From assembly GCF_013032445.1 (NCBI RefSeq), contig NZ_WQCA01000002.1, positions 62,001 to 126,000 of the forward strand: a DNA stretch of 64,000 bases, given 5' to 3'. The notes below the pieces were generated by a model. It was not told the DNA's origin, ran no database searches, and saw only the letters and a list, made by a program, of their open reading frames with translations. The position numbers and the translations under genes were made by a program. The number at the start of each line of letters is the position of its first letter. Within the stretch, counting starts at the first letter, position 1. This stretch comes from Ruegeria arenilitoris (GTDB lineage Bacteria > Pseudomonadota > Alphaproteobacteria > Rhodobacterales > Rhodobacteraceae). Positions 26,515 through 35,110 of the stretch are shown here, in pieces.

Positions 26515-27600
26515 TCAGGTGCCCGACTTGATCTTGGTCCACAGTCGGGTCACGACCCGCTGCGTTTTCGACGGGTAAGGTGAGAACGTGTAGAGGTTTT
26601 TAACCGTTTCCTCGTCCGGGTAAATCGCTGGATCGCCGATCACGTCTTCTGCCAGCAAGGCTTGCGACGCCTTGTTGCCATTGGCAAAATACACGTAGTT
26701 TGACGCATCCGCCATATTCTGCGGATCCATTATGAAATTCAGGAATTTGTGCGCGCCGTCCACATTCGGCGCATCCGTCGGGATTGCCATCATGTCAAAC
26801 CACATCAGCGAACCTTCAGCAAAGGCGTTGTAGGCGATCTCGACGCCATTATCGGCTTCGGCTGCGCGATCACGCGCCTGCAACACATCACCGGACCAGC
26901 CGACCGCAACGCAGATGTCTCCATTGGCCAGCGCGTTGATATACTCCGAGCTATGGAACTTCTTTATATACGGGCGAACAGCCATGAGAGGTTCTTCGAC
27001 CTTGGCGATGATATCAGGATCCTGGCTATTCGGATCTTCCCCAAGGTATTTCAACACCATCGGGACGATTTCGGTCGGTGCGTCGAGGAAATATATGCCG
27101 CACTCCGCCAGCTTCTCCATGTTCTCGGGTTCCAACACCAGGTCCATGCTGTTCAGCGGAGCGTCTTCACCCAGCACTTCTTTTACTTTGTCGACATTCA
27201 GGCCGATGCCGGTAGTACCCCACATGTAGTTGATCGCATATTCGTTGCCCGGATCATATTGATCTGTGCGTTCCTGGATCACATCCCACATGTTCCCGAT
27301 GTTCGGAAGTTTGGATTTATCCAGTTTCTGGAAGGCACCCGCCTGAATCTGCCGCTGCAGAAAATCCGCAGTCGGCACCACCACATCATAACCCGACCCG
27401 CCGGCCAGCATTTTGGTTTCCAGAACCTCGTTGCTGTCGAACACGTCGTAGATCAGCGTCAGGCCGGTTTCTTCCTCGAATTTCTTCAGAAGGTCTTCGT
27501 CGATATAGTCGGACCAGTTGTAGACACGCACTTCTTCGGCGAAGGCCGCCGAAGTCCCCAATGCGATGACCGCTGTCATCGTCAGCGTTTTGATTGACAT
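26515..27600 (-). CDS. polyamine ABC transporter substrate-binding protein (PotF-like)
   Basis: The 361-residue periplasmic protein starts at 27600 (signal peptide to 'TSAAFA', cleavage before EEVRVYNWSDYID). 'YNWSDYI', 'DVFDSNEVLETKMLAGGSGYDVVVP' and 'YVYFANGNKASQALL' are typical PotD/PotF segments. AGGGAGA precedes the ATG. It is the first gene of the transporter run; an ATTTGATCAA box lies 45 bp upstream. Confidence 0.93.
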   Translation of the reverse strand: MSIKTLTMTAVIALGTSAAFAEEVRVYNWSDYIDEDLLKKFEEETGLTLIYDVFDSNEVLETKMLAGGSGYDVVVPTADFLQRQIQAGAFQKLDKSKLPNIGNMWDVIQERTDQYDPGNEYAINYMWGTTGIGLNVDKVKEVLGEDAPLNSMDLVLEPENMEKLAECGIYFLDAPTEIVPMVLKYLGEDPNSQDPDIIAKVEEPLMAVRPYIKKFHSSEYINALANGDICVAVGWSGDVLQARDRAAEADNGVEIAYNAFAEGSLMWFDMMAIPTDAPNVDGAHKFLNFIMDPQNMADASNYVYFANGNKASQALLAEDVIGDPAIYPDEETVKNLYTFSPYPSKTQRVVTRLWTKIKSGT

Positions 27601-27620
27601 TTTTTTCTCCCTGCAAGTGT

Positions 27621-27640
27621 ACGGGTATTTTCCCGTTTTT
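27621..27640 (+). terminator. hairpin with T run on + strand in the potF-like leader
   Basis: ACGGG-TATTTT-CCCGT followed by TTTTTT on the + strand, inside the leader of the leftward potF-like gene. It could stop leftover antisense transcription heading towards the GntR gene, or the inverted repeat could act in the potF-like leader itself. Confidence 0.35.
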
Positions 27641-27644
27641 TTAG

Positions 27645-27654
27645 ATTTGATCAA
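27645..27654. promoter_or_regulatory. ATTTGATCAA box 1 (candidate GntR operator)
   Basis: Box upstream of the potF-like gene containing the palindrome TTGATCAA. The same box recurs exactly 100 bp away near the GntR start and, as ATTTGATCAT, before the aminotransferase gene. Confidence 0.6.
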
Positions 27655-27740
27655 GTTTTGCGTTTTCCCCCGATCCCGCGTATGGTTTCAAAAGGTCAGG
27701 CACCTGGCAAGTCAGCATCGTTAGAAACAGGGCAAACCAA

Positions 27741-28424
27741 TTGGATTTGATCAAAAATAAGGCACCGGGAACGAAGGCCGAAGGTGAAAAACGACCCGCG
27801 CATGAGCAGGTGTACCAAACCCTGAAAGCGCAGATCATGTTCGGCGAATTGGTGCCGGGGCAACCGGTCACGATACAGGGTCTGACCGAATCTCTGGGCG
27901 TTGGAATGACCCCGGTGCGCGAGACTATCCGGCGCCTTATCTCGGATGGCGCGCTGGTGTTTCAGGGCAACCGCAGGGTCAGTGTTCCACTGCTGTCGGC
28001 GAGTGATGTTGAGCAGATGATTTTTGCAAGATTATCAATAGAAACAGAGCTTTCCAGACGCGCAACTACGAATATGAATAGCACTGATATCGACCGTCTT
28101 GAACGCATCGACCAGCAACTAGACCGCACGATCGCCGATGGTGACGTCAGCGGTTATCTGCGCCTGAACCACAGTTTTCACGAGACACTCTATTCGCACG
28201 CGAATGCACCGATTCTCAGCGACTTGGCCGAGCGGTTGTGGCTCAGGTTCGGGCCGTCTCTGCGGGTGGTTTGTGGCCGCTTTGGCACGCAGAGCCTGCC
28301 GGATCGGCACAAGGATATCCTTGCCGCTTTGCGTGCCCAGAACGCCGACGGGGTGGCAAAGGCCACCGCGCAGGACATTGAGCAAGGAATGGAACTGATG
28401 GCCGACGCCCTGTCTCATGACTAG
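27741..28424 (+). CDS. GntR-family transcriptional regulator (FCD type)
   Basis: The 227-residue protein has a GntR winged helix at residues about 18-85 ('EQVYQTLKAQIMFGELVPGQPVTI', 'GVGMTPVRETIRRLISDGAL') and a C-terminal FCD ligand-binding domain with 'LNHSFHETLYSHA' and 'RHKDILAALRA' metal-binding histidines. It diverges from the polyamine transporter and precedes the aminotransferase; all three promoters share ATTTGATCA(A/T), so it probably regulates polyamine uptake and use. The start codon is TTG at 27741, overlapping the second box; no in-frame ATG comes earlier than residue 33. Confidence 0.85.
   Translation: MDLIKNKAPGTKAEGEKRPAHEQVYQTLKAQIMFGELVPGQPVTIQGLTESLGVGMTPVRETIRRLISDGALVFQGNRRVSVPLLSASDVEQMIFARLSIETELSRRATTNMNSTDIDRLERIDQQLDRTIADGDVSGYLRLNHSFHETLYSHANAPILSDLAERLWLRFGPSLRVVCGRFGTQSLPDRHKDILAALRAQNADGVAKATAQDIEQGMELMADALSHD
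27745..27754. promoter_or_regulatory. ATTTGATCAA box 2 (candidate GntR operator)
   Basis: Second copy, overlapping the TTG start of the regulator gene, so binding could block its own transcription or initiation. Confidence 0.55.
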
Positions 28425-28452
28425 ATTTATGCGATTCGATTGACAGGAAAAA

Positions 28453-28462
28453 ATTTGATCAT
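28453..28462. promoter_or_regulatory. ATTTGATCAT box 3 (candidate GntR operator)
   Basis: Third copy (last base T), 38 bp before the aminotransferase ATG. Three matches within 820 bases, all in promoter positions, make chance unlikely. Confidence 0.55.
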
Positions 28463-28499
28463 ATTGTGAACGTCAAACGCTCTTGCAGGAGATTTCCGG

Positions 28500-29897
28500 A
28501 TGTCCACCATTACCAATCACATGCCCACCGCTGAATTGCAGGCACTGGATGCCGCCCACCACATGCACCCGTTTTCAGCCAACGGCTCGCTTGGCAAAGA
28601 GGGCGCGCGCGTCATCACCCGCGCCAAGGGCGTCTACCTGACCGACAGCGAGGGAGAAGAGATTCTGGACGCCATGGCTGGTCTGTGGTGTGTCAATATC
28701 GGCTATGGCCGCGATGAGCTGGCCGAGGCCGCCGCCCGCCAGATGCGCGAGCTTCCCTATTACAATACGTTCTTCAAGACGACTCATGTGCCCGCCATTG
28801 CGCTGGCCAAGAAACTGGCCGAACTGGCGCCGGGCGATCTGAACCACGTCTTCTTCGCCGCAGGCGGGTCCGAAGCGAATGACACCAACATCCGACTGGT
28901 GCGCACCTACTGGGCCGAGAAAGGTCAGCCCGACAAGAACATCATCATCAGCCGCAAGAACGCCTATCACGGGTCGTCCGTGGGTTCTGCCTCGCTGGGT
29001 GGCATGGCCGGGATGCACGCGCAGGGCGGCATTCCGATCCCGAATATCCACCACATCAACCAGCCGAACTGGTGGGCCGAAGGCGGCGACATGACGTCGG
29101 AAGACTTCGGCTTGGCCCGCGCACGGGAACTGGAAGAGGCCATCTTGGAACTGGGCGAAGACCGCGTCGCGGCCTTCATCGCCGAACCCGTTCAGGGCGC
29201 GGGCGGAGTGATCGTCGCGCCAGACAGCTACTGGCCCGAAGTTCAGCGTATTTGCGACAAATACGACATCCTGCTGATCGCGGACGAGGTGATCTGTGGT
29301 TTTGGCAGAACCGGCAACTGGTTCGGATCTGAAACCGTTGGCATCAAGCCGCATATCATGACCATCGCCAAGGGCCTCAGCTCGGGCTACTCGCCCATTG
29401 GTGGCTCGATCGTAAATGACGAGATCGCCGAAGTCATCGGCGGCACCGAATTCAACCACGGCTACACCTATTCCGGCCACCCGGTTTCTGCTGCTGTTGC
29501 GCTGGAAAACCTGCGCATCCTCGAAGAGGAAAAGATCGTGGATCACGTCCGCGACGTCGCCGCACCCTATCTGAAACAGAAATGGGAGGCGCTGGTCGAC
29601 CACCCTCTGGTGGGTGAGGCCAAGATTGTTGGCATGATGGCCTCGATCGCACTGACCCCGGACAAGGCCAGCCGCGCCAAGTTCGCATCCGAGCCCGGCA
29701 CAGTCGGTTATATCTGCCGCGACCGCTGCTTTGCCAACAATCTGATCATGCGCCATGTGGGCGACAGGATGATCATCTCACCGCCGCTGGTCCTGACACC
29801 TGCGGATATCGACGAGATGTTCGTGCGGATCCATAAATCTCTGGACGAGGCGCAGGCCGAGATTATCGCACAGGGGCTGATGAAGGCAGCGTCATAG
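28500..29897 (+). CDS. class III aminotransferase, probable putrescine/polyamine-pyruvate transaminase
   Basis: The 465-residue PLP enzyme has the class III pattern: 'FFAAGGSEANDTNIRL', the PLP-binding Asp in 'LLIADEVICGFGRTG', and the Schiff-base lysine in 'MTIAKGLSSGYSPIGG'. AGGAG lies 7 bases before the ATG. It sits beside the polyamine transporter and amine oxidase genes and shares their regulator box, so SpuC-type putrescine or diamine transamination is likely; omega-amino acid transaminases are an alternative. Confidence 0.92.
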   Translation: MSTITNHMPTAELQALDAAHHMHPFSANGSLGKEGARVITRAKGVYLTDSEGEEILDAMAGLWCVNIGYGRDELAEAAARQMRELPYYNTFFKTTHVPAIALAKKLAELAPGDLNHVFFAAGGSEANDTNIRLVRTYWAEKGQPDKNIIISRKNAYHGSSVGSASLGGMAGMHAQGGIPIPNIHHINQPNWWAEGGDMTSEDFGLARARELEEAILELGEDRVAAFIAEPVQGAGGVIVAPDSYWPEVQRICDKYDILLIADEVICGFGRTGNWFGSETVGIKPHIMTIAKGLSSGYSPIGGSIVNDEIAEVIGGTEFNHGYTYSGHPVSAAVALENLRILEEEKIVDHVRDVAAPYLKQKWEALVDHPLVGEAKIVGMMASIALTPDKASRAKFASEPGTVGYICRDRCFANNLIMRHVGDRMIISPPLVLTPADIDEMFVRIHKSLDEAQAEIIAQGLMKAAS

Positions 29898-29911
29898 TCA
29901 CGATTTGGGCT

Positions 29912-30388
29912 GTGAAGCCCCTACTTCCTTTCGCAAGCGCGATCCTCGTGTCGGCGTGCATAACAGAAGATCGCTTCTTCGAGCCGGTAAATCTGGTCAC
30001 TTATGAGACCTCAGATATCGGCCGAGAAGCCATCTTTTTTGACCCGCTCCAACTGCACTGGCGTGACGGCATGAGCCTGTGCCGTGATTGCACACAACAA
30101 AATGGGTATTACCCAGACGGCAGCGCGACCTTGTACGACGATACTGAGATTGAATGGATCAGTCTTCAGATCAGGCTATTGAACGAGCTGGACGCGCCGC
30201 CCCCAGAAAAAGAAGTCGCCAATCTGATGCAGGCCCACTATGCGGAGCCAACGGGGCGTCTTCCGGCGCATGTCCGCGAAGAGGACGGCGTATTTTTCAT
30301 ACTCGTTCCGGTCCTCAAGGGGCCACCACGACCGGATTTTTTGTCTCCCACTGGGTATTTACGCGCACATTACACTGTACTGCGATGA
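29912..30388 (+). CDS. probable lipoprotein of unknown function
   Basis: The 158-residue product starts at GTG 29912, 14 bases after the aminotransferase stop. It has a short signal with lipobox LVSAC (Cys16), so it is probably anchored as a lipoprotein. The mature part has 'FFDPLQLHW', 'CRDCTQQN' and 'FILVPVLKGPP'. I know no family for it. It may only share a transcript with the aminotransferase. Confidence 0.6.
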   Translation: MKPLLPFASAILVSACITEDRFFEPVNLVTYETSDIGREAIFFDPLQLHWRDGMSLCRDCTQQNGYYPDGSATLYDDTEIEWISLQIRLLNELDAPPPEKEVANLMQAHYAEPTGRLPAHVREEDGVFFILVPVLKGPPRPDFLSPTGYLRAHYTVLR

Positions 30389-30438
30389 CAAGCGCGGGCC
30401 ATGGAACTCCGGTAAAGGCTGTGAGTAAGCCAAGCTGA

Positions 30439-31737
30439 TCACCGCAACCGCTCCAACAGCCTGAGACTCGCATACCCATCCGGCAACAGACCCTGTGCGA
30501 TTTGATAGGCCCGTACCGCATTGGTCGTGTTCGGCCCGGTGCGTCCATCAACGCCCTGAGTGTCAAATCCGGCCTCGGTCAGGCGGGATTGCAGTTCCTT
30601 TTTCTCGGTGAAACTCAGCACCCGGTCGCCGCGCGGCCAGCCGGCCTGAAACGGGGTGCGCCCGGCCAGTCGGTCAGACAGGTGGCCTATGCCGATCACA
30701 TAGGCGTCGGCGCCGTTATAGGTCTCAATCACGCGGAAATTGTCGAAGATCATCAGCGCCACGCCCTGCCCTCCGGCAGGCAAAAGGATGGCGGCTTGCC
30801 CGTGGTCCGGGACCGGTTTGCCATCGCGCCCGACCACACCGCGCGCGGCCCAATCCGACGGCAGCAGCGTGTAGTCCCGATTGGCGGCGGCATAGTCGAA
30901 CCCCTCGGGCAGGCGTACCTCGACCCCCCAGGGTTGCCCCTTGGTCCAGCCGTGCCGCGCCATATAGGCGGCGGCCGAAGCCAGCGCATCCGTCGGGTCA
31001 TCCGACCAAATATCCCGCCGTCCGTCGCCGTCGAAATCCACCGCGTGATCCAGATACGAGGTCGGCATGAACTGCGTGTGTCCCATAGCCCCCGCCCAGC
31101 TGCCGATCATATGATCGGGGCTGACATCCCCCGCCTGAATGATCTGCAACGCGGCGATCAGCTGGGATTCAAAGAACTGTGCCCGCCGCGCGTCAAAGGC
31201 CAGCGTTGCCAGCGATCGGATGGTGTGATCGCTGCCCCGAAACGTGCCAAATGCGGTCTCAAGGCCCCAGATCGCGGTGACGACCTCTTTTTCGACGCCA
31301 TATTGCGCCTCGATCCGGGTCAGGGTCGCGTGGTGATGCTCTAACCCGGCGCGACCGTTCGAAACCCGCGTGTCCGAAACGGCAGAATCCAAATACTCCC
31401 AGATCGGTTTCGAGAACTCAGCCTGATTGCGGTCGCGTTCAATGATCTTCTTGTCATAGGTCAGCCCGGCAAGAGATCGATCCAGCGTGGCGGCCGAGAT
31501 GCCTTGTTCAAGCGCCCTGTCCCGAAACGCCCCCAGCCACGCCTGAAACCGCGCGTTACCTTCGGTCGACACCCGATACTCCATCGCTGAGGGCCGCAAG
31601 ACCGGTCGTAACGACACGGTCAGATTGGCCGAGGCCAGTTGGATGGACGTCACCCCATCCGTTGTATTGAGGGATTCCGCCTGCACAATGGATGCCCATA
31701 ATGCAGCGGCAATGACGCCACTTGTGCATTTACGCAT
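30439..31737 (-). CDS. lytic murein transglycosylase (MltB family) with peptidoglycan-binding domain
   Basis: The 432-residue exported enzyme has a signal peptide (to 'SIVQA'), then a SLT/MltB catalytic domain with the glutamate in 'VTAIWGLETAFGTFRG'. 'MGHTQFMPTSYLDHAVDFDGDG' and 'SAAAYMARHGW' follow. A C-terminal peptidoglycan-binding repeat has 'FDTQGVDGRTGPNTTNAVRAYQ'. It cleaves peptidoglycan glycan strands in the periplasm. Length and layout match the MltB/SltB group of alphaproteobacteria. Confidence 0.93.
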   Translation of the reverse strand: MRKCTSGVIAAALWASIVQAESLNTTDGVTSIQLASANLTVSLRPVLRPSAMEYRVSTEGNARFQAWLGAFRDRALEQGISAATLDRSLAGLTYDKKIIERDRNQAEFSKPIWEYLDSAVSDTRVSNGRAGLEHHHATLTRIEAQYGVEKEVVTAIWGLETAFGTFRGSDHTIRSLATLAFDARRAQFFESQLIAALQIIQAGDVSPDHMIGSWAGAMGHTQFMPTSYLDHAVDFDGDGRRDIWSDDPTDALASAAAYMARHGWTKGQPWGVEVRLPEGFDYAAANRDYTLLPSDWAARGVVGRDGKPVPDHGQAAILLPAGGQGVALMIFDNFRVIETYNGADAYVIGIGHLSDRLAGRTPFQAGWPRGDRVLSFTEKKELQSRLTEAGFDTQGVDGRTGPNTTNAVRAYQIAQGLLPDGYASLRLLERLR

Positions 31738-31848
31738 TCCGAAATTCCTGATTACTGCTCGGGGTCAGAATAGCGCAAAATGCGGAATTCACAAAGTGCT
31801 CAAACTGAAACTTCTGACGCGCACTGCGAAACCGGGTAAGCTGCTGAG

Positions 31849-32235
31849 ATGACACCATTTGACGACCCCAAAGTGGCCGCGGCCTATGATGCCTTGCCAA
31901 AAAACGCCCGTACCGGTGCCCGGATCCTGCGCGCGTTGATCTTTGACACCGCCGCGTCCCTGCCCCGTGCGCAACCTCTGCAAGAGGCGTTACGTTGGGG
32001 GCAGCCTGCCTATCTGGCCCCGAAGGGATCGACGATCCGGCTTGGCACGCATAAGGCCGCGTCTTTTGCATTGTTCGTGCATTGCCAAAGCCGGTTAATG
32101 GGCGATTTCACCTCGGCCTTTCCGGGTGAGGATCGGATCGACGGAAACAGGGCCGTTCTGTTTGACGACCCTGCGCAGATTGATCCCACGCGCCACGGCT
32201 GGCTGATTGCCCGGGCGCTGACCTATCACCTCTGA
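31849..32235 (+). CDS. DUF1801 (YdhG-like) protein
   Basis: The 128-residue protein matches DUF1801, seen in 'EALRWGQPAYLAPKGSTIRLG' and 'FALFVHCQSRLM'. The family has an SRPBCC-unrelated YdhG/YjbR-like fold with no well-defined role. It diverges from the transglycosylase and overlaps the 3' end of rnr by 10 bases. Confidence 0.8.
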   Translation: MTPFDDPKVAAAYDALPKNARTGARILRALIFDTAASLPRAQPLQEALRWGQPAYLAPKGSTIRLGTHKAASFALFVHCQSRLMGDFTSAFPGEDRIDGNRAVLFDDPAQIDPTRHGWLIARALTYHL

Positions 32236-34484
32236 CGGCGTTTGCGTTCGACCTTGCGTTTGATCTTGTCCTTCTTGCGCTTGGTGCTGACCGCCTTGCG
32301 CCGTGTTGGCCGTCCTTTCGGCGCGCGTCCGCGGGGCAGAGCCTGATCGTCGATGGACAACAGTTCAAGCTCCAGCCCACCAGTGACAGGCGTGGCTTGG
32401 GTCAGACGCACGGTGACGCGCTGGCCGATGGCGATGATCAGGCCGGTGTCCGAGCCCATCAACGTCCCGGCTTCGCGGTCGAAGTGGAAGAACTCGCGCC
32501 CCAGTGACCGCACGGGTACCAGCCCATCCGCGCCGGTTTCATCCATCTTCACAAAGGCCCCAAACCGAGCGATGCCGCTGATGCGGCCCGAGAATTCATT
32601 GCCGACCCGCTCGCTGAGATAGGCAGCCAAATAGCGGTCGGTCGTATCCCGTTCTGCCATCATCGAGCGGCGCTCGGTGTCCGAGATATGGGTGGCCGTT
32701 TCGTCCAATCGGGCGATTTCATCCTCGTTCAGACCGTCCTTGCCCCAGCCATGGGCCGAGATCAGCGCCCGGTGCACGATCAGATCGGCATAGCGGCGGA
32801 TGGGCGAGGTGAAATGCGCATAGTTCCGCAGCGCCAGCCCGAAATGGCCGAAATTCTCGGGGTTGTAATAGGCCTGAGCCATCGACCGCAGGGTGGTGAG
32901 GTTTATCAATTCGGCGTCTTCGGTCCCGGCGGCGGCGTTCAGCAGCGCGTTCAGATGCCGGGTTTGCAACACCTGCCCTTTGGCAAGGTTCAGCCCCGCC
33001 GCCTGCGCCGTTTCCCGCAGGCTTTCCAGTTTCTCGGGCGCAGGTTCTTCGTGCACGCGAAATAGCAGCGGGCGGCGTTTGGCGATCAGCGTCTCGGCGG
33101 CGGCCACGTTGGCGAGGATCATGAATTCTTCGATCAGCTTGTGCGCGTCCAGACGTTCGCGAAAGGCCACGCTTTCCACCTCGCCCTTTTCGCTGAGAAC
33201 GATCTTGCGCTCGGGCAGGTCCAGTTCCAGCGGCTGCCGTACAGCTCGCGCCTTTTTCAGCGCGGCATAAGCGGCGTAGAGCGGTTTCAACACCGGCTCC
33301 AATAATGGCCCGGTGCGGTCGTTCGGATTTCCGTCGATAGCCTCCTGCACCTCGGCATAATGCAGAGATGCGGCAGACCGCATCAGGCCGCGCACAAAAC
33401 GGTGGCCGATCTTGTTGCCGTCATCGTCAATTTGCATCCGCACGGCGATGCAGGCGCGCGGAACGCCTTCGTGCAGCGAGCACAGGTCACCCGACAAACG
33501 ATCCGGCAACATCGGCACCACACGGTCGGGGAAATAGCTGGAGTTGCCGCGCTTGCGCGCCTCACGATCCAGCGCAGTGCCCGGTTTCACATACGCGGCG
33601 ACGTCAGCAATAGCGACCCATATCACATGGCCGCCGGGGTTCTTGGGATCGTCATCGGCATGGGCATAGCAGGCGTCGTCATGATCGCGCGCGTCCGAGG
33701 GGTCGATGGTCAGCAGCGGCATGTCCCGCAGGTCTTCGCGCCCGCTCAGGCCAACCGGTTTGGCCTTGTCGGCCTCGGCAATCACCTTGACGGGGAAATC
33801 GTCGGGAATACCGTGCTGATGGATCGCGATCAGCGAGACAGCCTTGGGCGCGGACGGGTCGCCCAAGCGTTCCACGATTCGTGCGCGAGGCAGGCCCATG
33901 CGGTTCTTCGGCCCGGCCTGTTCAGCCTCGACCAATTCACCGTCTTTCGCCCCCAGAACCGCGCCGTCATGGACCAGCCACTCGGTCTGACCGGTCTTGT
34001 CGATGGGCACGATCCGCCCGCCTTCGGCCCCTTTTCGGAAAATGCCGACGATTTTACGCGGATTGGTCCCGATGCGGCGGATCAGGCGGGCCTCGTAGTT
34101 GTGGTCCTCTTCATGCACGACTGTCAGACGAGCAAGAATGCGGTCGCCCTCGCCCAGCGCGGGATCGCTGGCACGGGCAATGATCAGCACGATAGGCTCA
34201 ACCCCTTCGCCATGCCATTCCAGCGGGCGCGCAAACAGATCGCCGTCGTCATTTGGTGCCTTTACCTGCAACACGCTGACCGGCGGCAGACGATCCGGGT
34301 CGCCATAGCTGCGTTTGCGCTTTTCCAGATGGCCTTCAGCCTCAAGCTCTTTGAGGATGCGCTTCAGATCAATCCGGTCCGCGCCCTTGATGCCAAAGGC
34401 CTTGGCGATATCGCGTTTCGAGGTCAGGGTGGGGTTCGCCGAGATCCAGTCGAGGACCTCCTGCTTGGTGGGGATGCGAGTCAT
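32226..34484 (-). CDS. rnr: ribonuclease R
   Basis: RNase R is a 3'-to-5' exoribonuclease able to digest structured RNA. The 752-residue protein has an N-terminal winged-helix/cold-shock part, then the RNB catalytic domain with aspartates in 'LLTIDPSDARDHDDAC', a 'HFTSPIRRYADLIVHRAL' segment, an S1 domain ('ISGIARFGAFVKM') and a very basic tail. The start at 34484 (MTRIPTKQEVLDW) fits family length. Confidence 0.95.
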   Translation of the reverse strand: MTRIPTKQEVLDWISANPTLTSKRDIAKAFGIKGADRIDLKRILKELEAEGHLEKRKRSYGDPDRLPPVSVLQVKAPNDDGDLFARPLEWHGEGVEPIVLIIARASDPALGEGDRILARLTVVHEEDHNYEARLIRRIGTNPRKIVGIFRKGAEGGRIVPIDKTGQTEWLVHDGAVLGAKDGELVEAEQAGPKNRMGLPRARIVERLGDPSAPKAVSLIAIHQHGIPDDFPVKVIAEADKAKPVGLSGREDLRDMPLLTIDPSDARDHDDACYAHADDDPKNPGGHVIWVAIADVAAYVKPGTALDREARKRGNSSYFPDRVVPMLPDRLSGDLCSLHEGVPRACIAVRMQIDDDGNKIGHRFVRGLMRSAASLHYAEVQEAIDGNPNDRTGPLLEPVLKPLYAAYAALKKARAVRQPLELDLPERKIVLSEKGEVESVAFRERLDAHKLIEEFMILANVAAAETLIAKRRPLLFRVHEEPAPEKLESLRETAQAAGLNLAKGQVLQTRHLNALLNAAAGTEDAELINLTTLRSMAQAYYNPENFGHFGLALRNYAHFTSPIRRYADLIVHRALISAHGWGKDGLNEDEIARLDETATHISDTERRSMMAERDTTDRYLAAYLSERVGNEFSGRISGIARFGAFVKMDETGADGLVPVRSLGREFFHFDREAGTLMGSDTGLIIAIGQRVTVRLTQATPVTGGLELELLSIDDQALPRGRAPKGRPTRRKAVSTKRKKDKIKRKVERKRRQR

Positions 34485-34531
34485 AATTCCGGCCTAGCAC
34501 GGCGGTGCGACGGCGTCATGACTAAAAAGGA

Positions 34532-35110
34532 TCAGGGTTTCAGATCGGCGACAGTGTCGACATCGCGCAACTGATCCAGCAGGCCCACACGCGTGCCGGG
34601 AACAGAGGCCAACGTGTCCGCTAGGGCGTGTTCGGTCGACCAACGCACATCGCGGAACAGGCCCAATGGCAGTGCGCTGTATCTTTGCCCGCCGACCAGC
34701 CAGTAGCCTCCATCCGGTGCAGGTCCAAACACCATCTGTTTCGGCCCCAAAGCCTTGAACGCCTGAGCAATATGTCCTCGCGTGATGCCGGGAATATCTG
34801 CACCGATCAGACAAACAGGCCCTTTGGGCATGCCGCGCAGCATTCGCCCCATCCGGTCGCCCAGATCCCCCCGCCCTTGCGCCGCGCGCGGTAGCTCAGC
34901 GGGCCAGATGCGGCTGGTCAGCCCGTCTCGGTCTGGTGAAACCGCCAGCACGATTTGCCAGCGCGGGTCCCGCAAACGCCGGATCAGAGACCGGGTCTGA
35001 TGCCTGAACCACCACGCCGCGCCGACCATGCCGATATCTCGGCCCAGCCGCGTTTTCACCCGGCCCGGGCGTGGCTCTTTCACCATGATGACCAGAGTGC
35101 GCTGCATCAC
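34532..35110 (-). CDS. DUF2064/TIGR04282-type glycosyltransferase-like protein
   Basis: The 192-residue protein belongs to the small NTP-transferase-like family with 'LVIMVKEPRPGRVKTRLG', 'CLIGADIPGI' and 'VFGPAPDGGYWLVG'. These proteins resemble glycosyltransferases or nucleotidyltransferases; the activity is not established. It begins directly after the dapE stop (no gap), so it is probably co-transcribed with dapE. Confidence 0.85.
   Translation of the reverse strand: MMQRTLVIMVKEPRPGRVKTRLGRDIGMVGAAWWFRHQTRSLIRRLRDPRWQIVLAVSPDRDGLTSRIWPAELPRAAQGRGDLGDRMGRMLRGMPKGPVCLIGADIPGITRGHIAQAFKALGPKQMVFGPAPDGGYWLVGGQRYSALPLGLFRDVRWSTEHALADTLASVPGTRVGLLDQLRDVDTVADLKP

Noticed and set aside
28575..29756. 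Open - strand frame of 393 codons opposite the aminotransferase gene
   Set aside because: High GC at third positions leaves the antisense frame open; the sense strand has all class III transaminase motifs.
33360..34574. Open + strand frame of 404 codons opposite rnr
   Set aside because: Lies inside RNase R on the other strand; no recognisable domains.
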